Source: Desulfurococcales archaeon (lineage in GTDB: Archaea > Thermoproteota > Thermoprotei_A > Sulfolobales > Acidilobaceae). Taken from it: DNA of 24,120 nucleotides. The position numbers and the translations under genes were made by a program. The stretch lies in NCBI GenBank assembly GCA_015521095.1, contig WAOU01000071.1, positions 1 through 24,120 of the forward strand, read 5' to 3'. Below, piece after piece: positions 1-6,816 of this stretch; position 1 is the first letter of the stretch, and the number at the start of each line of letters is the position of its first letter. The notes beneath the pieces are model-generated. The model saw only the letters and a list, made by a program, of their open reading frames with translations. It did no database searches and had not been told where the DNA came from.

Positions 1-471
1 CATGATAACAGTGTCGTTATGGACCCAATGTGCGGAGGAGGTACTGTTGCTATAGAGGCAGCTCTCTTATTCGAGAATTCAAAGATTCTCTGTGTAGACA
101 AGTTATCAAAGCACATACGGGGAGCAAGAATAAACGCATTAGCTGCAAGAGTCTATAACAGGATACACTTCTATGTGCACGATGCAAGAAGACTCGAAGA
201 AATAATTCCTGAAAATAGCGTAGATTTCGTTGTAAGTAATCCCCCATACGGGATACGCATGGGAGATCCTACTAGCGTCAGAAGACTCTATAGAGATTTC
301 CTGCCCAGCCTCTACAGAATAATGGCTCCCGACGGAAAAGCTGGTATAATTACTGCCGACTCACACTACTTCGCAAAATATGCTAGAGAGGCAGGATTCA
401 AAATAACAAGTGCCAGAAAAGTAAGACATGGAGATCTCTGGGCGACTATCTTCATACTTGAGAAGCACTAG
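1..471 (+). CDS. THUMP/Trm14-type RNA guanine-N2 methyltransferase, C-terminal part (5' truncated by window edge)
   Basis: The frame is open from base 1, so the start lies outside the window; 156 residues remain. It shows the class I SAM methyltransferase fold: motif I DPMCGGGT at residues 8-15, and the catalytic motif NPPYG at residues 80-84 followed by IRMG. This combination is typical of the THUMP-domain tRNA/rRNA guanine-N2 methyltransferases (Trm14/RlmL group; the TrmG10 group normally has DPPYG). The N-terminal THUMP domain would be upstream and is not visible. By family it methylates guanine N2 in tRNA, position 6 being the best guess, using S-adenosylmethionine. It ends 51 bp before the tRNA-Asp gene on the same strand. 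Family assignment is firm; the precise target base is inferred. Confidence 0.85.
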   Translation, partial: HDNSVVMDPMCGGGTVAIEAALLFENSKILCVDKLSKHIRGARINALAARVYNRIHFYVHDARRLEEIIPENSVDFVVSNPPYGIRMGDPTSVRRLYRDFLPSLYRIMAPDGKAGIITADSHYFAKYAREAGFKITSARKVRHGDLWATIFILEKH

Positions 472-483
472 ACACAGGATAAT

Positions 484-492
484 CTTTATAAT
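484..492 (+). promoter_or_regulatory. TATA box for tRNA-Asp
   Basis: CTTTATAAT lies in the 51-bp gap before the tRNA, centred about 35 bp upstream of its first base. This fits an archaeal TATA box with a short 5' leader removed by RNase P. No other TATA-like element is present in the gap. Confidence 0.55.
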
Positions 493-562
493 CCATCCCG
501 TGTCTAGAAAATCATGGCCCGTGCCGCGGTAGTATAGCCTGGCCTAGTATGCGGGCCTGTCA

Positions 563-1129
563 AAGGCCCAACCTCCGCCCCCATAATTATCGGTGCATCC
601 AGAAAAGTCTAGTATGGTGTAACGTGGACTACATATAGTATTACGCTAACAGTTTTAACTAGGTAGAAACATGACCATTAAAATGACTCGATGTTACGTA
701 TGTTTTATAACAGGCCTCTTGATGGCGGAAGGTGGGTTTGGTAAAAAAGAACACAGAAATGGTGGCAGAGTAACATTTACAAACACAGTCCCTAAAATTA
801 TAAAAATAGTATATAATTTTCTTATTAATTATATGAAAATACCTAAAGATAAAGTAAAAATATACGTCTCTTATAATAAAAGTATCGCAATGCTTGACGA
901 AGAAGAGATACTAATTTTTTGTAAAAATTACTTAAATATATCTGAAAATAACATAAAAATATATAGTTATAATAGAAAAGTGAAGAAAATAAGAAGACGA
1001 CAGAGTTCACAGTACGGTATATGTCAAATTAGAATAAATAATGTTAGTATAAGAAATCTCATAGAAAACTTTTTAAGATCCGTACTCCAAACAATTGATG
1101 TTCCTGGGGGCGGAGGAGGGCCTACAGGG
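563..1129 (+). mobile_element. Protein-coding archaeal tRNA intron (bulge-helix-bulge type)
   Basis: The intron is 567 nt long; ordinary archaeal tRNA introns are generally only tens of nucleotides. Its ends form a long GC-rich stem: AGGCCC at 564-569 pairs with GGGCCT at 1118-1123, and CCTCCGCCCCC at 572-582 with GGGGGCGGAGG at 1106-1116. This closes the AT-rich coding interior into a loop. Splicing would be by the archaeal splicing endonuclease and tRNA ligase. The encoded homing endonuclease (671-1138) marks it as a mobile intron, analogous to those in archaeal rRNA genes. The length is divisible by three, and the internal frame is in codon phase with the 3' splice site. Confidence 0.9.
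628..664 (+). promoter_or_regulatory. Possible intron-internal promoter and ribosome-binding site for the endonuclease
   Basis: CATATAG at 632-638 could be a TATA box with a start near 660, followed by an AGGT Shine-Dalgarno-like sequence 6 nt before ATG 671. A second T-rich stretch, TTTTAAC at 653-659, is an alternative that would favour the second ATG at 683. AT-rich context makes chance matches likely. Confidence 0.3.
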
Positions 1130-1138
1130 AGCCCGTGA
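671..1138 (+). CDS. Single-motif LAGLIDADG homing endonuclease encoded in the tRNA-Asp intron
   Basis: The 155-residue frame carries one LAGLIDADG-like motif near the N-terminus, F12-ITGLLMAEGG-F23. E20 sits at the catalytic acidic position. Proteins with one motif act as homodimers and cut near-palindromic sites; here the expected target is the intronless tRNA-Asp gene around its anticodon loop. The remainder is Lys/Ile/Asn-rich and basic. Codons are strongly AT-biased compared with neighbouring genes, as expected for a horizontally moving element. Start: AGGT at 661-664 is placed for ATG 671; ATG 683 is an alternative. The last intron codon is 1127-1129; in unspliced RNA the stop TGA (1136-1138) lies inside the tRNA 3' exon. 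No disabling stop or frameshift is seen, so it may be active. The family match rests on the motif, size and location only. Confidence 0.82.
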   Translation: MTIKMTRCYVCFITGLLMAEGGFGKKEHRNGGRVTFTNTVPKIIKIVYNFLINYMKIPKDKVKIYVSYNKSIAMLDEEEILIFCKNYLNISENNIKIYSYNRKVKKIRRRQSSQYGICQIRINNVSIRNLIENFLRSVLQTIDVPGGGGGPTGSP

Positions 1139-1269
1139 CCCGGGTTCAAATCCCGGCCGCGGCGCCAGGCCCTTCTCCAAAATAACTCCTCCAATCAAAG
1201 ATACCAGTTATAGGAACGTATACTACGCAATGGATACGATTTTAGATTTCCAAGACAATATTTCATTCC

Positions 1270-2487
1270 ATGGGGATACTGAGAAAAATGAATGTAGACA
1301 TCAGCGGTCTTAGACATGAGTTACCTAGAGAAACAGCTTGGCTCTTAACGGGACCTTCAAGTATTCGACTTATCAATGGAGAAATTGCGGTAAACGGTTA
1401 TGTTATCGAAGAACAAGGCAGACAACTAACTGTGCCTACAGGTAGAAGCGTGCTTATATATGCTGTATCAAGCTCTGTGATAGAAGCAACAAAACCACTT
1501 TCACGGATCAACACCGAGGTATATAATTCGTATTATTCTCTCGCTGTTCAGAGCGCCGACTATGACAAGACACTTATTATTGGACCTACCGACTGTGGGA
1601 AGAGCACCTTATTCTCGTTTATATCTAATATAAGTCTCGGCGAAGGAAAACCAATAATCCTAGCAACTATAGATATCGGCCAAAACGAGCTCTACGCTCC
1701 AGGATTCGTGACCAAGCTTGAAGCCTCTGAGGGCCCCATAATACCAGGATCCATTACAGGAAACACAGAGAACTGTTTTGTCGGCGCGTTTTCTCCATTA
1801 CACGCCCTGAGTAAACATTTCGGATGTGCCTCGAAGCTCTTGACTAATAATAGACATATGGTAATCGATACTGATGGATGGATATCGATTTGGCAAGGAA
1901 TAGATTCGAAAACGGCTATTGCCGCGGCTATTAAGGCTGATAACATTATTTTAATGGGACTCCATGACAAGGTCTTCGAGTACGTTAAATCACGGCTCAC
2001 TGATACTAACATTATCAGATCACCATGTCTTGCATCATCAACTAAGAAGACGCGCGAGGAGAGAAGAACTCATCGTGACCGGCTCATAACTAGACGATTG
2101 CTCGGTGCAAAACGTTATTCTGTAAATCTAGACACCATACCCGTATATGGAGGTCCATTACTCTTCGAGTCTTCTTTGAGCAGGGAAGACTACTCGCTAC
2201 TTCCTGTGAAACATGTTGTTTATGCTGAAAGAGGACCTAATGGACTGGTAGTAGTCACGAAGCACAGGATACAAACTAGGCTTCCCGGCATAAAGATCCT
2301 TCATGAGGGTTGGGAGAGAGGACTCATCGCGGCCGCGCTCTGCAATGGTAAAGAAGCCTTAGCAGTTATTGAGAGAATAGATTATGCCAGAAGAAAGATG
2401 CACATATTATCGATGTGTATGCCAGAAGCCGTGTTACTAGGATCAGCTAAAGTATCCTTGGAAAGTTATTCGGGCATAATCAGTTAA
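1270..2487 (+). CDS. Clp1/Grc3-like polynucleotide 5'-kinase
   Basis: This 405-residue protein has a Walker A P-loop GPTDCGKST at residues 105-113. DIGQNE follows from residue 135, the Asp-x-Gly-Gln signature of Clp1/Grc3 kinases, then the APG lid-side segment. An N-terminal beta-rich domain and a C-terminal domain flank the ATPase core, as in Clp1. Archaeal members phosphorylate 5'-OH ends of RNA or DNA using ATP; eukaryotic Clp1 associates with the tRNA splicing endonuclease. It lies about 100 bp downstream of the intron-containing tRNA-Asp. ATG 1270 fits a leaderless start behind a T/A-rich element at 1237-1248; ATG 1288 is a reasonable alternative, giving a protein six residues shorter. 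Family call strong; cellular substrate unknown. Confidence 0.87.
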   Translation: MGILRKMNVDISGLRHELPRETAWLLTGPSSIRLINGEIAVNGYVIEEQGRQLTVPTGRSVLIYAVSSSVIEATKPLSRINTEVYNSYYSLAVQSADYDKTLIIGPTDCGKSTLFSFISNISLGEGKPIILATIDIGQNELYAPGFVTKLEASEGPIIPGSITGNTENCFVGAFSPLHALSKHFGCASKLLTNNRHMVIDTDGWISIWQGIDSKTAIAAAIKADNIILMGLHDKVFEYVKSRLTDTNIIRSPCLASSTKKTREERRTHRDRLITRRLLGAKRYSVNLDTIPVYGGPLLFESSLSREDYSLLPVKHVVYAERGPNGLVVVTKHRIQTRLPGIKILHEGWERGLIAAALCNGKEALAVIERIDYARRKMHILSMCMPEAVLLGSAKVSLESYSGIIS

Positions 2488-2605
2488 AGGCCGAGACCTT
2501 GGGTTATTCGCTTTGGTTGTGTTCATTATTATTTCTGCTAAACATATTTAGGATATGTTATATTTCCTGGGCTTCCTAATTCATACAATAGTTGGGTGCG
2601 TTATC

Positions 2606-3001
2606 ATGAGCAATCAGGGTTCTCATTGTGGAGAAAAAGTAGCCCACTATACACAGGTCGAGGAAAAAGTTATACCTCCGAATATGGCTGTCAATACTAC
2701 TATACGCTGGCTAATCGCCGAACAAGATGGAGCGAGAAACTTTTATATGAGACTGTTCAGGATGGGCGAGAATTCCCATATAAAAGGCCACTTCCATCCA
2801 TGGGAGCACGAGATTTTTATTGTAAAAGGCTCGGGCAGGGTCAGGATAGGCGAAAAATACTATGATGTCAGCGAAGGCACAGCTATCTATATTCCGCCGA
2901 ATGTAGAACACGAGTATTGGAGCGAGAAAGGTATGTGGTTCATATGTGTTATACCAGCTAAACCCACAAGCGAAGAAAGAGAGAATCCTATAAAGTGCTA
3001 G
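2606..3001 (+). CDS. Single-domain cupin protein
   Basis: 131 residues from ATG 2606. This start is preferred over the in-frame ATG 2555 because GGGTG lies about 8 nt upstream and the shorter protein matches the usual small-cupin length. Cupin motif 1 has H62, H64 and E69 inside GHFHPWEHE, followed by the conserved glycine G75. Motif 2 contributes H102 within PPNVEHEYW. These are the usual four metal ligands of the beta barrel. The ligand set predicts a metal-binding enzyme or sensor, but small cupins have very diverse substrates (sugar isomerases, dioxygenases, sensors), and neighbours give no clue. CATATTTAG around 2543-2551 is a plausible TATA box. Confidence 0.8.
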   Translation: MSNQGSHCGEKVAHYTQVEEKVIPPNMAVNTTIRWLIAEQDGARNFYMRLFRMGENSHIKGHFHPWEHEIFIVKGSGRVRIGEKYYDVSEGTAIYIPPNVEHEYWSEKGMWFICVIPAKPTSEERENPIKC

Positions 3002-3003
3002 AG

Positions 3004-3013
3004 TAATTTATAG
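3004..3013 (+). promoter_or_regulatory. TATA box for the membrane protein gene at 3038
   Basis: TAATTTATAG is centred about 29 bp upstream of ATG 3038, so transcription would start at or next to the start codon. No Shine-Dalgarno sequence is seen, in keeping with a leaderless mRNA. Confidence 0.5.
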
Positions 3014-3037
3014 AAAGCTTGGATCGGTGCTTGAATA

Positions 3038-3595
3038 ATGCTTGGGTATCGGTATCGACTAATAATACTAGTGTTTTTAGTTATGGTAGTAGCTAATAGT
3101 ATCCAAGTCCTAGGTGACGGTACATTGCCTAAAATAGAATCGGTCACTTGCGTAAACGTCCAAGGTTCACCATACTTGAACGTGTTGATCGTTCTGCCAA
3201 CACCTGGATACAATATCACATACAACCATACTTACATCGATAATAATACTTTGAGGCTGGACATTACACTAGAACCTCCTAAACAACCCGTTATCCAAGT
3301 AATAACCCGGAAAGGCATATCGATTAATCTAACAGTTCAGCCCAAGACCGTTATAATATATCTGAATGGAAAATACAGTGGAGTCTATTACTGCAATAAC
3401 TCCGGGGAATCAAATGAATCTCCAGCCGAGAAAACTACGACGAACACTACCTCAGACCTAACCAATACGTATAGTGCCAGCATACAGTATGATAATCCGG
3501 AGAGTGATAATAGCACTATGAAGACTGGGCTCATAGCAGGACTAGGAATAGGAGTCCTCTTACTCGGATTATTATTGTATAGGAAATTACTCTAG
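3038..3595 (+). CDS. Membrane-anchored extracytoplasmic protein, sequon-rich, unknown function
   Basis: I do not recognise a family. The 185-residue protein starts with a basic stretch and a hydrophobic segment (about 8-24) that looks like a signal peptide or N-terminal anchor. It ends with a second hydrophobic segment (about 163-181) followed by a short basic tail RKLL, the arrangement of a C-terminally anchored surface protein. The middle is rich in Thr, Asn and Ser and holds about eight N-x-S/T sequons (for example NIT, NHT, NNT, NLT, NST), consistent with an N-glycosylated extracellular domain and a Thr/Ser-rich stalk. Two cysteines lie in the exposed part. It faces upp tail to tail with 4 bp between the stops. 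Confidence 0.7.
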   Translation: MLGYRYRLIILVFLVMVVANSIQVLGDGTLPKIESVTCVNVQGSPYLNVLIVLPTPGYNITYNHTYIDNNTLRLDITLEPPKQPVIQVITRKGISINLTVQPKTVIIYLNGKYSGVYYCNNSGESNESPAEKTTTNTTSDLTNTYSASIQYDNPESDNSTMKTGLIAGLGIGVLLLGLLLYRKLL

Positions 3596-3599
3596 ATAA

Positions 3600-4235
3600 T
3601 TAGAAAACAACGCCGAGGCTTCTATCTCCCGCATCTCCTAGTCCTGGAACGATAAAGTTCCTCGAGTCTAATTCTTTGTCAAGACCTAGTGTGTAGATCT
3701 CCACATCGGGATGTTTAGATGAAAGATACGATATTCCCTGTATCGATGAGATGACGGCTCCTACTATTATCTTACTTGATCCACGCTTCTTTAATTCGTC
3801 AATAACCCGAGATACCGTCGATCCTGTCGCGAGCATTGGATCAACAATTATCGACTCGCCTCTCCACTCAGTTGGTAATCTAGAGTAGTAGACCTCTATC
3901 CTTACCTCGGAGCCTTCTTCTATTCTTTTGGCAGAGACAAGTCCGAGTGGTGCTTCGGGATACAGCTTCATTATTCCGTTGGCCAAATATACCCCGGCGC
4001 CAAGTATACTTACTACAAGCGGCTGTGTCTCTAGATCCAGTTCGACCGCCGACCCTAGTGGTGTTTCAACCTCTATTCTTCTCCATGAGAGACTTCTAGA
4101 AATGAATACTCCTAGGAGAATCCCTGCTTTCTCCATCCATCTTCTAAAATCGGATACTCCCGTGTTCTTATCTCGTAGATGTCTAAGAATCAGTCGTGCA
4201 TATGGAACCTCTTCCGCCAATACATGTATTTCCAC
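3600..4235 (-). CDS. upp: Uracil phosphoribosyltransferase
   Basis: The 211-residue protein matches UPRT throughout. The PRPP-binding loop is VDPMLATGST and the C-terminal uracil-binding segment is PGLGDAGDR. It converts uracil plus PRPP to UMP in pyrimidine salvage in the cytoplasm. The start is GTG at 4233-4235. It is the last gene of the minus-strand cluster, 35 bp after the six-cysteine protein gene. An A/T-rich element on the minus strand near 4266-4277 could give it an additional promoter. Length and motifs are complete. Confidence 0.95.
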   Translation of the reverse strand: MEIHVLAEEVPYARLILRHLRDKNTGVSDFRRWMEKAGILLGVFISRSLSWRRIEVETPLGSAVELDLETQPLVVSILGAGVYLANGIMKLYPEAPLGLVSAKRIEEGSEVRIEVYYSRLPTEWRGESIIVDPMLATGSTVSRVIDELKKRGSSKIIVGAVISSIQGISYLSSKHPDVEIYTLGLDKELDSRNFIVPGLGDAGDRSLGVVF

Positions 4236-4270
4236 GGTGACCCAGGAATACCGATTTCCACGATCGGTTT

Positions 4271-4576
4271 TTATTCGTTGTCCCTGTTTTTCAGCAATTC
4301 AACCGTAATCTTATACCATAAGCCCACATCTTTGTCCAGGACTCGGAGAAGGTTTTCAATATAGGGGGTGCTGATAGGGGATTCTGATAGTCCACATGGA
4401 CAGTCTCCAATAAAGTAGCGGAGCTCGCCGAGATAACCCTTTTTTGATAATTGAATGCATGTTTCCCTACAATTTTTGCCGGAAACCACCCCGTCTACTC
4501 CAATACCTCTGACTATAACGCCTATACAGATATCAGGATTGCATTTGCTTACAAAAATCCGTGTTTCTTCCTTCAT
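4271..4576 (-). CDS. Unknown small six-cysteine protein
   Basis: I do not recognise this 101-residue protein. It has six cysteines: C12, C17, C36, C40, C59 and C61. The C-x3-C and C-x-C spacings could bind zinc or a cluster, or form disulfides, but do not match a zinc ribbon I know. The start codon overlaps the stop of rpo11 (ATGA at 4573-4576), so the two are translationally coupled. Being in an operon with RNA polymerase, exosome and tRNA/rRNA modification genes suggests a role near RNA metabolism; that is inference only. No membrane segment is visible. Confidence 0.65.
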   Translation of the reverse strand: MKEETRIFVSKCNPDICIGVIVRGIGVDGVVSGKNCRETCIQLSKKGYLGELRYFIGDCPCGLSESPISTPYIENLLRVLDKDVGLWYKITVELLKNRDNE

Positions 4577-4884
4577 TGTTCTAGCGACACGCCTATCTTC
4601 TCGAGGGCTTTAAGATACTTTTGCTTGAGGTCTTCGATATCCTCTAGGATCTGTCCAATAGCTTTTTCAATTACCTTTTTTATATCTATGTCTTTCTTCA
4701 GCTTGACGTAGACCACGATCTTGTCTTCTAATACGTGTGGCCTGCTATAGTATGATAATTGTACTTCGTCGAGATTTTCTAAGTACGTTGCTAGGAGGTT
4801 TCCTATGGAGTCATCTTCTCCCTGTATCTCTAGCTCGTAGGTCTGCGGCTCTATTCTCCGTATTATTAGGTTCATTTCTTCCAT
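4573..4884 (-). CDS. rpo11: DNA-directed RNA polymerase subunit Rpo11 (RpoL)
   Basis: The 103-residue protein has the Rpb11/Rpo11 signature GEDDSIGNLL (the family pattern is GEDHTLGNLL) around residues 22-31. A short RPH segment and a long C-terminal helix with coiled-coil character follow; this helix packs against Rpo3 in the assembly platform of RNA polymerase. Start ATG 4884 is supported by a GGGAGGAG ribosome-binding site 7 nt upstream, located in the end of the preceding gene, 2 bp away. The stop overlaps the next start by 4 bp. About ten residues longer than many archaeal Rpo11 proteins, at the C-terminus. Confidence 0.9.
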   Translation of the reverse strand: MEEMNLIIRRIEPQTYELEIQGEDDSIGNLLATYLENLDEVQLSYYSRPHVLEDKIVVYVKLKKDIDIKKVIEKAIGQILEDIEDLKQKYLKALEKIGVSLEQ

Positions 4885-4886
4885 GT

Positions 4887-5519
4887 TTATTCTCCTCCCT
4901 TGACTTGAATGTTGTCAATCATGGTTTTAAGCGCTTTTCTCCAGTCTGTGGTCAGATGGACTTTCCCTTCCTGATCTATTTCAATTAAACCCAGTGCTTC
5001 TCCACTGTTTATTATTTCGAATGGTTTTAGATTGTTATCAATCACAAGTAGGGCGAGTACTAGCTTCTTGGCTGTTCTTGTGGCATGAAGCATGGTTGTT
5101 GCTCTGATGGCTTCACCTAACAGTATGGCGGCCTCATATACTATCGAGGGAGAGGCACTGGTTTCAATGTATTCTCCTCGATATTCGGCTTCATATCCCT
5201 TATACTTCAGTATCTCTTCTAGAACATCGCCGGGAATAGCTGTTTTGGCCTCTCTTGATAAGGCTTTGAGAGAGTATCTCTTGAGAGTCCGGGATCCTAT
5301 AGAGTACTCCTTCACGAGTTTCCGTATCTCCTTTATTGTCCTCTCAGCGGCTAGCTTGCTTCCGTAGAGATTAATCCGTAGCACATTACCTTCTATTGAC
5401 GCTACCATTGTCTCTCCTTGGATTAATTTACCTAGTCTTTCCATGAACTTCTCGAATTCTGATCGTGCCAGGGGAGGCAACTTGATGTATATTGTTGTTT
5501 TCTTGTGTTTCTTCGACAT
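4887..5519 (-). CDS. DUF2067-like archaeal protein, unknown function
   Basis: The 210-residue soluble protein has no catalytic motif I can point to. It has a basic N-terminus, a beta-alpha pattern over residues 1-75 reminiscent of a small nucleic-acid-binding fold, and a helical middle. Its size and its place between csl4 and rpo11 match the crenarchaeal DUF2067 family as I remember it, but I cannot run a profile search. The last codons contain the ribosome-binding site of rpo11 (GGGAGGAG), so expression is coupled. ATG 5519 is preceded by GAGG about 10 nt upstream. The context suggests a function tied to RNA polymerase or exosome. Confidence 0.65.
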   Translation of the reverse strand: MSKKHKKTTIYIKLPPLARSEFEKFMERLGKLIQGETMVASIEGNVLRINLYGSKLAAERTIKEIRKLVKEYSIGSRTLKRYSLKALSREAKTAIPGDVLEEILKYKGYEAEYRGEYIETSASPSIVYEAAILLGEAIRATTMLHATRTAKKLVLALLVIDNNLKPFEIINSGEALGLIEIDQEGKVHLTTDWRKALKTMIDNIQVKGGE

Positions 5520-5549
5520 TTACTCAGCCTCGTTAAATTATAATTCTCG

Positions 5550-6197
5550 CTAACTGAGAGATACGACTAATCCTTTCTTTATTTTTATGGAGAGTATCTT
5601 TGATGAAGCTAATGCGGATACTTTTCTCTTCTCTATGCGTCCGCACTTGGTGCATTTCATGCTCCTGTTGTTTATTGGGTGTAGTAGGCCCCCGCACTTG
5701 CTACAGGTAGCATATATTACTCCGTACTGGGGCGGAACAGTTGTGAGATGATATGGATTACTGTTGTTTAGTACTCTTGCTAGGACTATGTCGCCTAGCT
5801 TATAGTAATCGAAGATATCCTTTACATACTCGTCGGCTATGTTGGCGACATTTATAGCTCCGGAGAATCTTCCGGAAAACTCGCCTTTAAACCTAGGAAC
5901 TGGATGTAGGTCTACTTCTCCTACAAGGTCTAGTATGACGACGTCATGTTTTACTTGGGTAACCACTCCAATAACGCTTGATCCGGCTCGGGGAACGAGT
6001 GGGTCTTTCTTTGGTTTTACATATACGATCTTAGCTTTATCATCATAGTATACTATTCCTGCAACTGCTGCACGTACTACTCCATTTTCTAGATCGACGT
6101 ATGTTCCCTCTCCCGCATCATATTCTTCTATGATCGCCAATATGTCTCCTGGCGTTACCTCCTTATTCTCTTGTTTCTTTAACGAAGACGATGACAT
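5550..6197 (-). CDS. csl4: Exosome complex RNA-binding subunit Csl4
   Basis: The 215-residue protein has the three parts of Csl4. The N-terminal domain contains PGDILAIIEEY and GEGTY (residues 16-33). A central S1-type RNA-binding domain spans about 65-150. A C-terminal zinc ribbon has C165, C168, C182 and C185. Csl4 caps the Rrp41/Rrp42 ring and recruits RNA and DnaG in archaeal 3'-5' RNA decay and polyadenylation. ATG 6197 lies inside the upstream methyltransferase gene (35-bp overlap) and is supported by AAGGAGGG at 6207-6214, 9 nt before it. A second AAGGAGGT falls inside codons 11-14 and is not followed by a suitable start. The other exosome ring genes are not in this window. Confidence 0.93.
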   Translation of the reverse strand: MSSSSLKKQENKEVTPGDILAIIEEYDAGEGTYVDLENGVVRAAVAGIVYYDDKAKIVYVKPKKDPLVPRAGSSVIGVVTQVKHDVVILDLVGEVDLHPVPRFKGEFSGRFSGAINVANIADEYVKDIFDYYKLGDIVLARVLNNSNPYHLTTVPPQYGVIYATCSKCGGLLHPINNRSMKCTKCGRIEKRKVSALASSKILSIKIKKGLVVSLS

Positions 6198-6807
6198 CTA
6201 CGTCAACCCTCCTTATCCTACTACGATGTTTCATCATGGATGCTTTTATAGGAAACCTATACCGTGCTAATAGAAAAGTACTATATCCATGGTTTTCCGC
6301 TATCCTCTTGTGAAACTCTAGGTTTCCTGATTTTAGAATGAAATAGAGAATGCGAGGCCCAATATTAAATGAATATTCGAGAAACTCTCGGTCGGCGCCT
6401 CTTCTCGCAATACCAAAGGGAGGATTGGAGATAACAACGTCTATTGCTTTAAAGAGGCCGAGATCTTTGCGGATCCAGGCTCTTACAAGTTGAACTCTAT
6501 CTATTAATCCAAGACGTGAGAGCGCTTCTCTACATATCTCGAGCAGTTTCGGGTCATATTCCGCTACTATAACGTAACTGGCTCCTAGTAAAGCTACTGC
6601 GGTTGATAGCCTGCATGTACCGGCTCCTAGGTCTAGTATCCTCGCATCTACTAGGTTTACTCTGTATTGTAGATCCCATGCTATTAGTGACGCTAAGTCG
6701 CCTGGAGTCGTATACTGCTCTAACTTAAAGCTTGGTTCAGGTATCTCTGGAACCTCCTTCTCTAAGATTATTGAGAGTTCATTTTTACTCTTCACTTTAT
6801 GAGCCAA
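6163..6807 (-). CDS. METTL5-like rRNA adenine-N6 methyltransferase
   Basis: The 214-residue protein has LEQYTTP (29-35), the METTL5-type N-terminal signature; SAM motif I LDLGAG (58-63); an acidic motif II EYD (83-85); and the catalytic NPPF (128-131) characteristic of N6-adenine methyltransferases. Human METTL5 makes m6A in the decoding region of 18S rRNA; the archaeal protein is inferred to act on 16S rRNA. The start is TTG 6807, with GGTGAG 8 nt upstream that straddles the dph2 stop, so it is translationally coupled to dph2 (9 bp apart). Its 3' end overlaps csl4. Confidence 0.87.
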   Translation of the reverse strand: MAHKVKSKNELSIILEKEVPEIPEPSFKLEQYTTPGDLASLIAWDLQYRVNLVDARILDLGAGTCRLSTAVALLGASYVIVAEYDPKLLEICREALSRLGLIDRVQLVRAWIRKDLGLFKAIDVVISNPPFGIARRGADREFLEYSFNIGPRILYFILKSGNLEFHKRIAENHGYSTFLLARYRFPIKASMMKHRSRIRRVDVDVIVFVKETRE

Positions 6808-6816
6808 TTTACTAGC

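Larger units (their letters stand above)
523..1167 (+). tRNA. tRNA-Asp(GTC), interrupted by a 567-nt intron; CCA encoded
   Basis: The 5' exon is 523-562 and the 3' exon 1130-1164, with encoded CCA at 1165-1167. The acceptor stem GCCGCGG/CCGCGGC has discriminator G. The anticodon stem is CGGGC/GCCCG, the loop CTGTCAA and the anticodon GTC. The T stem is CCGGG/CCCGG with loop TTCAAAT. The intron sits at the canonical 37/38 position. The precursor forms a complete bulge-helix-bulge: exon CTGT pairs with intron ACAG to give the 4-bp central helix. The two 3-nt bulges are CA/A (5' cut) and GG/A (3' cut), and the intron stem is AGGCCC/GGGCCT. Both exons are needed for a functional tRNA, so correct decoding of Asp depends on removing this very large intron. 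Confidence 0.95.

Noticed and set aside
1095..1313. 72-codon plus-strand frame across the 3' exon of tRNA-Asp
   Set aside because: It overlaps the tRNA, has low-complexity content and is not preceded by a ribosome-binding site.
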